DNA of 60,000 nucleotides, from the NCBI RefSeq assembly GCF_026151205.1, contig NC_087073.1, forward strand, positions 20,676,837 to 20,736,836, written 5' to 3'. Under the pieces are notes generated by a model. It saw only the letters and a program-made list of their open reading frames with translations, searched no databases and had not been told where the DNA came from. Source of the DNA: Bolinopsis microptera. Its lineage: Eukaryota > Ctenophora > Tentaculata > Lobata > Bolinopsidae. This document shows, piece after piece, positions 1-9,998 of the stretch. Position numbers and translations under genes: made by a program. The stretch's first letter is position 1; every line of letters starts with the position of its first letter.

Positions 1-1020
1 ATTCTCTGAGAGTTGAGCTCTTTAGTGATGTTGCCAAATTCAATAAGGTTTGTCCCCGAGTTATTTGTATAACTTTGCAGGAGAAAAATAGTAATGTGAT
101 CAGTTTATAGTTTTTGTACCAGGAATCGTTACAATTATATTTTTCGCACAATTTATAACTTTTAGATTTCCACACATTTATATGTATCTTTTAAGTAATT
201 TAAGTAGACAGTGAAATGCTGTTAAGTAAAAGTTAATCAGATTTACACTGACACGTGAAGCATATTGAATACCGAAACTTTGTTTGTTTCCATTAAAATC
301 CGCATTCCAAGTATTTCGTGACCATGCCGACAATCATGTTGATGATGCCCAATTGTTGACCTGTCCATCCCATCAACTCTCCTCTCTTTTGAACTTGAAG
401 CTGGATTTGCAATGGTTTAAACTTAAAGCAACGCATCAAGGGATTTCGAAATCAATTTGGTAAAAAAGAAATACCCCAGGCCTAGTATCTATAGGGCTTG
501 TGAGTCACCAAAATATTGTCATCGATATCTCTATGGACAACGATTCAATTTATGGAAGTTTTATCAAAATTTGGCAATCTGTCCAAATCACTGACTTACC
601 CAGTAGTTGCGATCGCAGATCATGAACTTGTAATCATCGAGCCATTTGAGGATTTCACCATCATCCCTTTCCTCAATCTCCACGGGGGAGGTCATGCTTT
701 CATTATGAATCCGAGAAATCATATATAATATCTAAACCCGATGATGAGTGATGAATCACTGATGATGACATCAGGACATCAGGACATCAGGACATCAGGA
801 CATCAGGACATCAGGACATCAGGACATCAGGACATCAGGACATCAGGACATCAGGACATCAGGACTTCAGGACATCAGGACATCAGGACATCAGAACATC
901 AGGACATCAGGACATCAGGACATCAGGACAATGCTAAACTTCGCTACCCATCAATTGTCCACAGATCAACTATATATGGTCTTGGGGACTGAATTCACTT
1001 TTTAATGCCCACGTTTTCAG
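1..1020. other. upstream intron or flank of the myosin V gene, no exon recognised
   Basis: No coding exon could be joined in frame to the myosin exon that begins at 1021. The stretch is AT-rich and holds an 8-bp minisatellite (768-930). A segment at about 665-705, including the motif ctccacgggggaggtcatgc, recurs with small changes at about 6420-6455 and so belongs to a dispersed repeat. The motor, IQ motifs and most of the coiled coil of the myosin must lie left of the window. Confidence 0.5.
768..930. repeat. 8-bp minisatellite (catcagga)n
   Basis: About 20 nearly perfect head-to-tail copies of catcagga. Because 8 is not a multiple of 3, all frames read through it as an 8-residue periodic peptide, giving a spurious ORF at 741-992. 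It lies in the presumed intron just upstream of the first visible myosin exon. Confidence 0.95.
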
Positions 1021-4000
1021 AATAACATCAAGACTGAAGAAGACGCTGTGCTGCAAAGCAAAGTGGAGACTTTGGCAGGAGAAAACATCAAACTTCTTGA
1101 CGATATAAACAGACTTCAGAACGCCATACCTTTCATATCCGGTAAAGATTTCCGCCAGAATGGCAGTTTAATTTTAAAATTAAAACCGATTATTTTATTA
1201 TTTTTAATAAATTGATGGATATAGACTTACTATGTACACATGAACTTACATTTGAAATGACCGACTGACATATATTCTTGTTTGTAGACGAACAAACAGC
1301 TAGTACTAGTAGAACGACAATGATTGACCACAAGAATGACTTTTTCATTGCATATGGTTCCTCCCTAATCAGGGCAGAAGGAGGTCAGTTTTTCCTTAAA
1401 TTAATCTGCAAAATATCCGATTAACAGTTCAAATTTTGCCTTTTTTAGTCTAAAAACAAACCTTCTTCTGCCCTTCAACATTCTAATTTCTAGTATACTT
1501 ATCGTTGAACAGACCCTGTTACTTGCCACTGACTTAAAACTTGTCTCAACCAATTCTACCAAATTTACCAGGAAATACGGAGAAGAAGTTGGAGAAGAAG
1601 TTAACTCGTCAGGAGTCTCTCTCCACAATCCGATCAAGGAAACAGGAGTTCAAGGGCATGTTTGCCTGCAAGAAGGGAGACGATAGCAAGCTGGTCAAAC
1701 GGCTCATAACACAACTCAAAACAGAACATGTCACAGGTACTTCTTAGTTTATGGCGCAAAGTTAAAAGTTTTTAGAACTTTAAAGAGACTGATTGACTTG
1801 TGTTTTATCAAGGAAACGTTTTAAAAACTAGCGACTAGAGGAAATTTTGCTTCAATGTATGTTGGCAATGTGTCATGTTCTTTGCTATTTAAGCTGTAAA
1901 GTGATCGATTTCCTAAGTTTAAACCCGGTAAATTCCATACTTGTTACCTCAAAGTGTACACATACCACGTGATTTACACATGCCACGTGATTTACACGTG
2001 ATTTACACGTGATTTACACGTGACTACCTCCGCAGGACCAGGCTGCATGTCGGGGCTAACTGCACACATCATGTTCATGTGTGTCAGATACGCGGATCAT
2101 TGTAATGATGAGGGCAGGATACAGGAACTCCTTACTGCTATTATATCAGGTTCATTTTCAGGATTAGTGTATCATCAGGGTTGCCCCTGATGGCCTAATC
2201 TGATTTAGAGCGAACCATGTAATTTAAAGAAATGGCGAATTTTACCTGAAAGCAAACTTGGAACAGCGAAGATAACCATGAAACTATAATATAAAATATA
2301 TCTAAAAATTGTACTGTAGCAAGCTTATGTCAGACCACACGATCTACTTCTATTTAGTTTTACTAATATGCGATTTTTTCCTCCTCAGGTATAACGTCAG
2401 TAACGAGAAAACAGAGTAGAGACCCTGTTATATCTACGTTCTGGTTAACTAACTGTCTCACTTTGCTTCACGATCTAACTCAGTTCTCGGGCGAGGAGGT
2501 CAGTCGAGCTGGTTATCCCAGATATAACTTGGCAATGGCATTGTGTTATTCACTATTAATTAGTGGTCGATTTTATCGAAATATAGGATAATTCGGCCCG
2601 GTCAGTGACACCACCGTAAGGAGATATAATGTAACCTCAAATTGACGACCTTCCCCACCAGTTGTACCACAACCGTCTGAGCCCTGCAATGAGAGACTTT
2701 GCTCTGAAGAACTACGACCTGTCCGACTACAGGCCCCTCCTCTCGGACCAATGTATCAACATCTACCACACCATTGTGAAGACGGCTCAGGATGAGCTGC
2801 AGCCCATGTTGATACCGGGCATGTTGGAGCACGACTCTATCCCTGGCATGAACAGTAGCTTCTCTGGGGGTGAGTCAGCTGGTTAGGCTAGGAGTCTCAT
2901 TATTTAATGATGTTGCTTAGATCTCAATTATAGATTCTTAGATTTTGGTTGTTCTCTCTTTGACCAACCTGGTCAGATGTAATGCCCTTTATCGTTATGT
3001 TAAGATCAAAACCGCTAATAATTGTCATTAAGTCACAGTGTCTACAACTATTTCAGGTCGAAAACAAACAGACAAGGGGTGCGACACCGGAGTGATAGTG
3101 AACAGGCTCCAATTCTACCTACAGTTATTAAGTTCTCAGAGCATCAGCATCAACATCGTCCGGCAGTTCATCGGCCAACTCCTCTACTTTATCAACGCTA
3201 CTCTTCTTAATAATTTGATACTTAGGAAGGATCTCTGCCATTGGAGCAAAGGAATTCAGATCAGGTACTGATTCAACGATTTTTTGCTGATTTCTATTTT
3301 ATTTCTCTTTCACTTCGTGCTTGCAATCATTTTGTTTTATCATAAATAGCAGTATAAATGAGTCTCATCACCCCAGTAACAAGTTAATAATTAGTCCGTA
3401 GTACTAGTAATTCACTCCAGATACAACAAACAAACATCATCTCCAGGTACAATCTATCTCAAGTAGAGCAGTGGGTCCGAGAACAAGGGTTAGATCTGGA
3501 CGACAGTGGGGTCCTGACCTACCTCTCGGAGATCCGTCAAGCGTCCCAGCTCCTCCAGATGAACAAGTCAAGCGGAGACAACGCGGCCGCCATCGTGGAG
3601 ACCTGCTACTCCCTCAACACCATGCAGCTACAGAAACTGTTGATGCTCTACTCACCTAGATCTGAGTTTGAGGAGAGAGTCCCTCAGGATGTTATCAAGT
3701 CAGTCCAAAAACAGGCTCAATAATAACAGCAAATTATTTCATATCTGATATTCGTTGTGCATATACAGTTTTGTTTGATTGTACTTTTCCTTGTTAAAGC
3801 CATAACTGTCGTAATTCTACGAGGTGTACCCGTCCAGGCCACATGGTAATGTTTCATTCCATGACTAGGTTTTCATTGCATAGATGATATTACGCAATTT
3901 TTTGAACTGCCATGTTTTTAGAACTAATTGTACCTATAGTCAAATTTAAACATTTATTTCTCCAGGTACATATTGAACCACAAGCCGATAGAAAAGAGCC

Positions 4001-4125
4001 AGAAACTAATGATGGATCCAAACAAACTGCACGCGTTGAAGTTCTCATACGAAACACGTGACATAGACTTCACCATAGTAACCTTACCCTCCGGGCTCAA
4101 AGTGGACTTTTTAGAGAAGTATTGA
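1021..4125 (+). CDS. MYO5: unconventional myosin V, C-terminal exons (coiled-coil end and DIL cargo-binding tail), partial
   Basis: Nine exons join in frame: 1021-1141, 1288-1383, 1572-1736, 2036-2149, 2389-2498, 2662-2869, 3057-3264, 3447-3698 and 3966-4125 (TGA), giving 477 residues. All junctions are AG/GT and the phases match at every joint. The first exon encodes heptad-like coiled coil. Later exons carry classic DIL (dilute) landmarks: FKGMFACKKGDDSKLVKRLI, STFWLTNCLTLLHDLTQFSG, LLYFINATLLNNLILRKDLC, HWSKGIQIRYNLSQVEQW and a terminal EFEERVPQDVIK segment. In known class V myosins this globular tail binds cargo adaptors, and the protein moves vesicles and organelles along actin. The motor and IQ region lies beyond the left edge. 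The donor of exon 8 (aa|gtcagt) is chosen because it keeps the frame; reading through it would stop at 3721. The family assignment is firm; the paralogue is not determined. Confidence 0.93.
1966..2029. repeat. 11-bp repeat (acgtgatttac)n in a myosin V intron
   Basis: Four to five copies of a unit containing the E-box-like palindrome CACGTG lie just upstream of the acceptor of the exon at 2036. The array sits where the branch point and pyrimidine tract would be expected. Confidence 0.8.
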
Positions 4126-6560
4126 CGAGATGGTTCTGTCGAGTGGTTTTAATAGCTCTTCTATGAGGGATTTTGTTGTCGTGATAGAGAGTATTTGAGC
4201 GGGTTAATGTTTCTACAAAAGTGACGAATCGAAAGAATTGCGTTTACGATCAGACCGAGGTGTTGCCTGACTTTTAAGGAATTCTGATCTCAGCCCCAAA
4301 AGAAGTTTTTTGACCTTTTCAGTAGGAACTTTTGTTTGCTAATACCGATACCACGCAAACATTTATTTGTTAATAAGTTGAATGGGTGGGTAGAATGATA
4401 ATGTACTCATAACTGGTTTATGCGTATAACGATTAACGAATTGTAGTGAAGATTGTAAAATAAACTTTTATTTAGATTATTTGTACATTTAGGTGACTGT
4501 AAATGATGATTTAAGTTTGGCAATTTGATAATAAATGTTGCTGTTGAAGTATTGAATATTGTATTTCAAACGATTGTGTTAAGCTCAAACTTTGAACTAC
4601 CCCTTTTTCGCCATATATAAGCTTATAAGCGTATACCGATACAACAACGAAATACTTTCGATTTATTTTTAGAGCCTGAAACTAAAATCATGGACAGATG
4701 TATAATGTGATTTCAGTCAAATCTTCAAAAGTCGTCTCACTTTTTTTACGAAAAAATTTGATATTTCTAAGATTTTAGGTTGAACTGATGTTTTATATTT
4801 TTTGGTTCGCCTACAAATAAGTTGTAAGTTTTCAATTACTAAATATTTCGAATAGAGTTTTCTAATGAGTAAATTAGATCTAGAATTTCTTGTAATCTTG
4901 AATCTTGAGTGAAATTGTATCGCTTTAAATGACCATTTTTATCACATTTTATTTGCAGAATGGCTTTTTTTATTGCTCAGATATCATTACTCAATTGTGA
5001 AATCCGTGCGTTAACTTTTCAATTTTACTCAACAAAAAGGAATAAAATTAGTTGGATACATTATCGACCCTAAGTTTTCTCGTATGAATATGATCGTTTC
5101 ATGATGTTCCAGCAAATTAAACCGATGATTATACTGAATCGCTAAACTTAAATTAATTATATTCCTCGCACGATTGATAATTTTAGATTTTACTTAAAAT
5201 AGTAAACACTTGAATATGTAAAATTATTTGAAATTCATCAAGACTACAAATATTGAACACCGTCACTAAGTTGGTTCCTTTAGGATTTGCAAAGGAACAT
5301 CTTGACGTACATCGTGATCGTACTGACCATTGATATCTCCTGAAGCTCAACCTGGGATTTTGACAATATAATTATTAAATAAACAAGGTTGTCACGATTT
5401 TATATTTTTCTAAATATGATACACTCTTGTGTTTAATGTTACTATTTAATGAAAGGAATGGGTTGTATGTATGTATGAAACTGAAAGGAATGTATACCGA
5501 TCATTATCAAGTATTGATTGTAAAATTATCTATAACTCGCCGATTCACCTCAGCCTCGCCACCATCACAGATCGTTTCTGTGAGCATGTCGATCATCATG
5601 TCTATGACATATAGAAAACGGAGTTCTCTAGGTATTTAGTGTATGCTAGTCAAGCTCTAGTCACGAAGCACGAACGGCAGGGCGTACCGTAAGGTAGAAA
5701 TGAAACGAGTATATTAAAAGGGATAATTAATTAAAAGGAAAAGTAATACAAAGTGAACGTCAACAGATAAAAACCTCCAAGTGTTCGCTCAAATCGATTA
5801 ACGTGATTATAGATCACACGACGTGTCTAATCACAACTGGTAGTGCTCAGTAAAACTGGCTACCGTTAATTCGAATCCCTTAAAGTGATTAAGGGGCAAC
5901 TAAGAAGTGAGCTCTCCACATCCGGCTCTCCGGGTATGCTCCCAAAACTTACGTCACGCCACAACGCGTGTCGGCCTAACGCAGCCAGCCTGCACCAGCG
6001 TCTAGACACCGTCTAGACGCTGAGCACTCCACTGACAGTCATCCTGTGGTCGCGAGGACCAATCACAGGCCTAGCTGTAAGTCAGGTGCAAAAGCGCGGC
6101 CAACTAAAATATGGCAGTTTGTCTGACAGCAGGTTTGCCAGTCAACCAAATACAGTCAACCCGTGTAAAATGAAATACAAACCAAAACTTTCTAAATAAA
6201 TTCAAAACCAACTGTTAAACAGTTAAACTATTACACGAAATGTCGCACTACCCGGAAATGTGTAACGGTCCCTTTACTACCAAACATTTCACAAATAAAG
6301 TGCTCCTAAATACTTTAAACGCAACCCTCCTAATATTACATATTCCGCTGTAAACAAAGTTAATTTATCCGAGAACCTAACAATACTACTTTACAACATC
6401 CAGGTCCTAGCTGTGAGTACTCCCTTTCCTCGATCTCCACGGGGGAGGCCATGCTTAGAATCATAACGGCAGCAAATACAACGGCTCTTACTAATTCGCT
6501 CGCCCAAAAATTTAACGTGACTTTGGTTTTTATGGTTTTGCAGCCGTACAAAACGGTTGT
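4126..6560. other. 3' UTR and intergenic DNA, no gene seen
   Basis: AT-rich sequence follows the myosin stop. A richer, CpG-containing island lies at about 5930-6130. It includes a perfect 12-bp inverted repeat with a 3-nt loop (5996-6007 and 6011-6022, core agcgtctagac). No ORF here has a recognisable domain. Confidence 0.5.
4459..4464 (+). promoter_or_regulatory. candidate polyadenylation signal of the myosin V gene
   Basis: An AATAAA hexamer 334 nt after the myosin stop codon. It is one of several A/T-rich hexamers in the region; another AATAAA lies at about 4530. This call rests on position only. Confidence 0.35.
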
Positions 6561-7206
6561 ACATAAACCCTAATCCCAACCCTAACCCTAAGGGCCTAAC
6601 CATAACCCCGAAGCTAAGCATAACCCTTACCACAACCCTAACCCTAACCCGAGTCCTAAACAATCGAATTCGTATTTTACTAGCCTGACACGTGACCAAA
6701 ACGGTTTTTTGCCCATAATCATATCCCTCCAGGGAAGCATTTTAACCCTACGTCATGGGGGTTATTCGGAATCTCAATCAGCGTCCAAAAATACATGCCG
6801 ATCATATACTTATAGATCACTTCATGCCCAAAGGGCCTTTTCACAAGAATTTTGTTAAAATTTGGGCGAGCGATTATACGATTTAGTAGGAGCGAAATAC
6901 AACAGCGAAATATTGCATAGTGTCAGTGAGGAGATTGAGATGAGTCTTAAACTTTTAGAATAAGAAATTTGATAGATCCGATACTGAGATAAGACATATT
7001 TTAATATAGTAATCAGAATCCTGATCGTAGAGTTAGACGGTAGAGAAAAGAAAAGTAGAGAATTTTGCCAACATGAAAGGGGACTCCTGGATGGGTAAGT
7101 AAAAACGCGATCTTCACCCTCAAAATCTACTTTTAAAACTTCATACATTTTCCGCCGAAATTATAATTCTTATATTATATCGCAAAACATCCCCCTACCT
7201 CCTTGC

Positions 7207-7297
7207 ACCCCCCCCCCCCCCCCCCCCCCCCTTAACGGGTGATACTCGGCGCGCGCGTCCTGGTAGGTTGTAAACCTACAACCCCCCCCCCCCCCCC
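7207..7297. repeat. poly-C tracts
   Basis: Two uninterrupted C runs (about 25 C from 7207 and about 17 C ending near 7297) are separated by ordinary sequence. Runs like these are length-unstable and may be misassembled. Similar G/C runs form the ends of the element at 10006-12276. Confidence 0.85.
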
Positions 7298-7767
7298 GGG
7301 CCCCCCTTCCTTCTGGCTCTGCTTTCTTCTGCAGCTGAACTATGAACTCTCAGCTCTTTCGCCCACCCAGAAAACCTTACCGTCTGCTGGGCTCGCTAGA
7401 GATGATAGATTTTCAACAGCACGTTTCACGTTTGTCGTCGCGCGTCACATCAAGTTAACCTTTCGCACGCTGCATTTAGCCTAGTAGTCATGACAACGAC
7501 ATTACTTTGCAAAGTTTAAAAGCTGTGATCTTTTATTTAGGCCAAAATCAAACTTTTCGGTTTAATTCAGAATCTAAGTTGTCCCAAATTTTGCTCCTGG
7601 GGAGTTAAGTTTAAATTTACGAGGCGGAAATTTTGTTGAAACATGAAAACCGGAAGGTTCTATTTATTTTACTTTTCGAGATATACCCCAGCCGGTAGGG
7701 TTCGCTGGGTAGCCTGTCACGTGACCATAACTCTATGTTTTACTAGCCTGTCTCGTAGCCCATAACC

Positions 7768-7830
7768 AGGGGTGTAGGAAGCGGGGGCAGGGGGGGGGCC
7801 ATCGCCCCCCATGAAATCTGGGCAAGGGGC
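7768..7830. mobile_element. possible hAT-type transposon terminus
   Basis: The sequence CAGGGGTGTAGGAAGC followed by a G-rich stretch resembles the terminal inverted repeats of hAT-family DNA transposons, which typically begin CAGGGG. No matching opposite end or 8-bp target duplication was found, so this is at best a solo terminus or decayed copy. Confidence 0.3.
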
Positions 7831-8117
7831 CAACTTTTTAATTTAGGTTTCTAAAAATTTTTTGGAAATTTTTTTTTGGAAACTACTTTTGTTCATGTTT
7901 CATGCTACCCTACCTTACTCGGAAATATTATAGCGGGTTAATTAATGACTGGGAAAATTAATGACCGGGAAAAATATGGCGGACTTTCCCAAAACCCGCC
8001 AAATTATCCCGGTCATGAATTTACCGGTGGCCGACCTTTCAAGTTTTTTTTCAGAGGTCAACAAATTTTCAACCGAAATTTCTGTTTTTTGTTACTATAC
8101 TTGTTTAAAGAAGTTAT

Positions 8118-9116
8118 GGTTCTTTTGCGATAGTCAAAACGCGACAAATAGCGCTGGATGGCGACAACTAGCGCTATCCAGCGCTAGTTGTCGCCATCCA
8201 GCGCTAGTTGTCGCTATCCAGCGCTGGATCGATAACGCTATCCAGCGCAAAATATAAATGTTCGATAATTGTCGCTATCCAGCGCTAGTTGTCGCCATCC
8301 AGCGCTAGTTGTCGCCATCCAGCGCTAGTTGTAGCCATCCAGCGCTAGTTGTCGCTATCCAGCGCTAGTTGTCGCTGGCTATGCGACACTGTCGCACCCG
8401 ATACTTTGCGATGGCAAGCGCAACTGGCCATCGCAGAAAACAGTTCGATAACTAGCGCTGGATAGCGACAACTAGCGCTGGATAGCGACAACTAGCGCTA
8501 AGCGATAGCCATCGATAGCCAGCGCAAAATGTTTGCGATATTACTCGTCAGCTAGCGCTGGCCAGCGCTATCCAGCGCAAAATGTTTGCGATATTACTCG
8601 TCAGCTAGCGCTGGCCAGCGCTATCCAGCGCAAAATGTTTGCGATATTACTCGTCAGCTAGCGCTGGCCAGCGCTATCCAGCGCTAGTTGTCGCTATCCA
8701 GTTCGATAACTAGCGCTGGATAGCGACAACTAGCGCTGGATGGCGACAACTAGCGTTGTATAGCGACAACTAGCGCTGTATAGCGACAATTATCGAACAT
8801 TTATATTTTGCGCTGGATAGCGTTATCCAGCGCAAAATGTTTGCGATATTACTCGTCAGCTAGCGCTGGCCAGCGCTATCCAGCGCAAAATGTTTGCGAT
8901 ATTACTCGTCAGCTAGCGCTGGCCAGCGCTATCCAGCGCTAGTTGTCGCTATCCAGTTCGATAACTAGCGCTGGATAGCGACAACTAGCGCTGGATGGCA
9001 ACAACTAGCGCTGTATAGCGACAAATAGCGCTGTATAGCGACAATTATCGAACATTTATATTTTGCGCTGGATAGCGTTATCCAGCGCTAGTTGTTTTGA
9101 CTATCGCAAAAGAACC
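8118..9116. mobile_element. hyper-palindromic 1-kb element with perfect 23-bp terminal inverted repeats
   Basis: The ends are perfect inverted repeats of 23 bp: 8118-8140, beginning ggttcttttgcg, and 9094-9116, ending cgcaaaagaacc. Almost all of the interior is a 20-bp unit (agcgctggatagcgacaact) present many times on both strands, so the element is itself an assembly of inverted copies centred on the palindrome AGCGCT. A second module of about 53 bp (gcaaaatgtttgcgatatta, then ctcgtcagctagcgctggcc) occurs three times at about 8524-8670 and twice at about 8835-8935. There is no coding capacity. The organisation is that of a non-autonomous foldback element. No clear target-site duplication is visible. 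Confidence 0.8.
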
Positions 9117-9475
9117 CTGGGAATCTGCTAACTGGGTAAAACTTACGAGCGTACTAAATCACTCTACAGTCGATCTTCGAGATTGTTCTAAAAGGGCCCC
9201 CGACAGTTGAAACCAACTTCAATGGATGTATTTTCGGACGCTGATTCCGAATCACCCCCCACGACATAGGGTTAAAATGCTCCCCTGACGAGATATAGGC
9301 GAAAAACTGTTTCGATCACGTGATATGACCGTATAAGGAAGTTAGTCTAATTTCTAGTTAGGGTTAGGGTTTCAGCATATGCTTTTGTTAAGGATTGGGT
9401 TAGGGTTAGGGTTGGGATCAGATAATTGAGGGACGAGGGTTAGGGTTTCGAAAAGTCGTTCAGGACCAGCTATAT

Positions 9476-9998
9476 AGAGAACGGGTTGAAAAAGTCACGT
9501 GACAGTCGAGTGTAGAGTGATTAATTATCATCCTAAAACTTATGTGCTGAAAATTTCTGAATTGGCTATATACAATATATACTATATACATTGGGGGAAG
9601 GTTTTCAATTATCAAGCCAAATGTGTGCAAAAAATTTGGAGTTCTTAGCTAAAAGCGTTCTCATTTTATGAAGACAATAGTGAAAAAGAGGGAGTGTCAC
9701 GCCACGCCCACTGTAATTGGGCGTGGCTTACGAAACTTTCAGGAAATCTAAGTTTGACCCATATCTATAATCTCTGAAATTTTGGTGCAATTTGGAGACG
9801 AATTACGTGAGTTATTAAGAGGTTGCGTGTGGGTAGTCACTTATGGGCCACCCTGTATTAGAACTGCTGCTCTTGGTACTGACAATAAAGAACTAAGACT
9901 TCTACAACTAGTAAGTTACTATACATGTATGTACTAAAATGTAGAATACTGACTACCTCCAGATCTATACAGCTCGCTTCACCCAAATTCACGTGAAC
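9476..9998. other. non-coding spacer with a decayed repeat
   Basis: No ORF of note. At about 9695-9730 there is a short inverted pair, cacgcccac / gggcgtgg. Similar cacgccca / gggcgtgg motifs with aaactt(t) nearby occur in the repeat at 43.4-43.7 kb, suggesting distant kinship. Confidence 0.4.

Larger units (their letters stand above)
6565..9475. mobile_element. foldback-like element: inverted repeat with telomere-like arms
   Basis: The left arm (about 6565-6850) matches the reverse complement of the right arm (about 9185-9475). Both contain, in mirror order, degenerate CCCTAA/TTAGGG tracts, a CACGTGA motif, a stretch containing gcattttaaccctacgtc, and then cggaatc...cagcgtcc. The arms have diverged (indels and substitutions), so the structure is old. 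The 2.3-kb interior holds C-runs, a hAT-like terminus and a second, tighter palindromic element at 8118-9116. No transposase ORF was found. It could equally be two independently inserted inverted copies of one repeat. Confidence 0.65.

Noticed and set aside
5815-5895. tRNA or tRNA-derived SINE (ttcgaatccc B-box-like, tggtagtgctcagt A-box-like)
   Set aside because: No acceptor or anticodon stems could be folded around these words, and spacing is poor.
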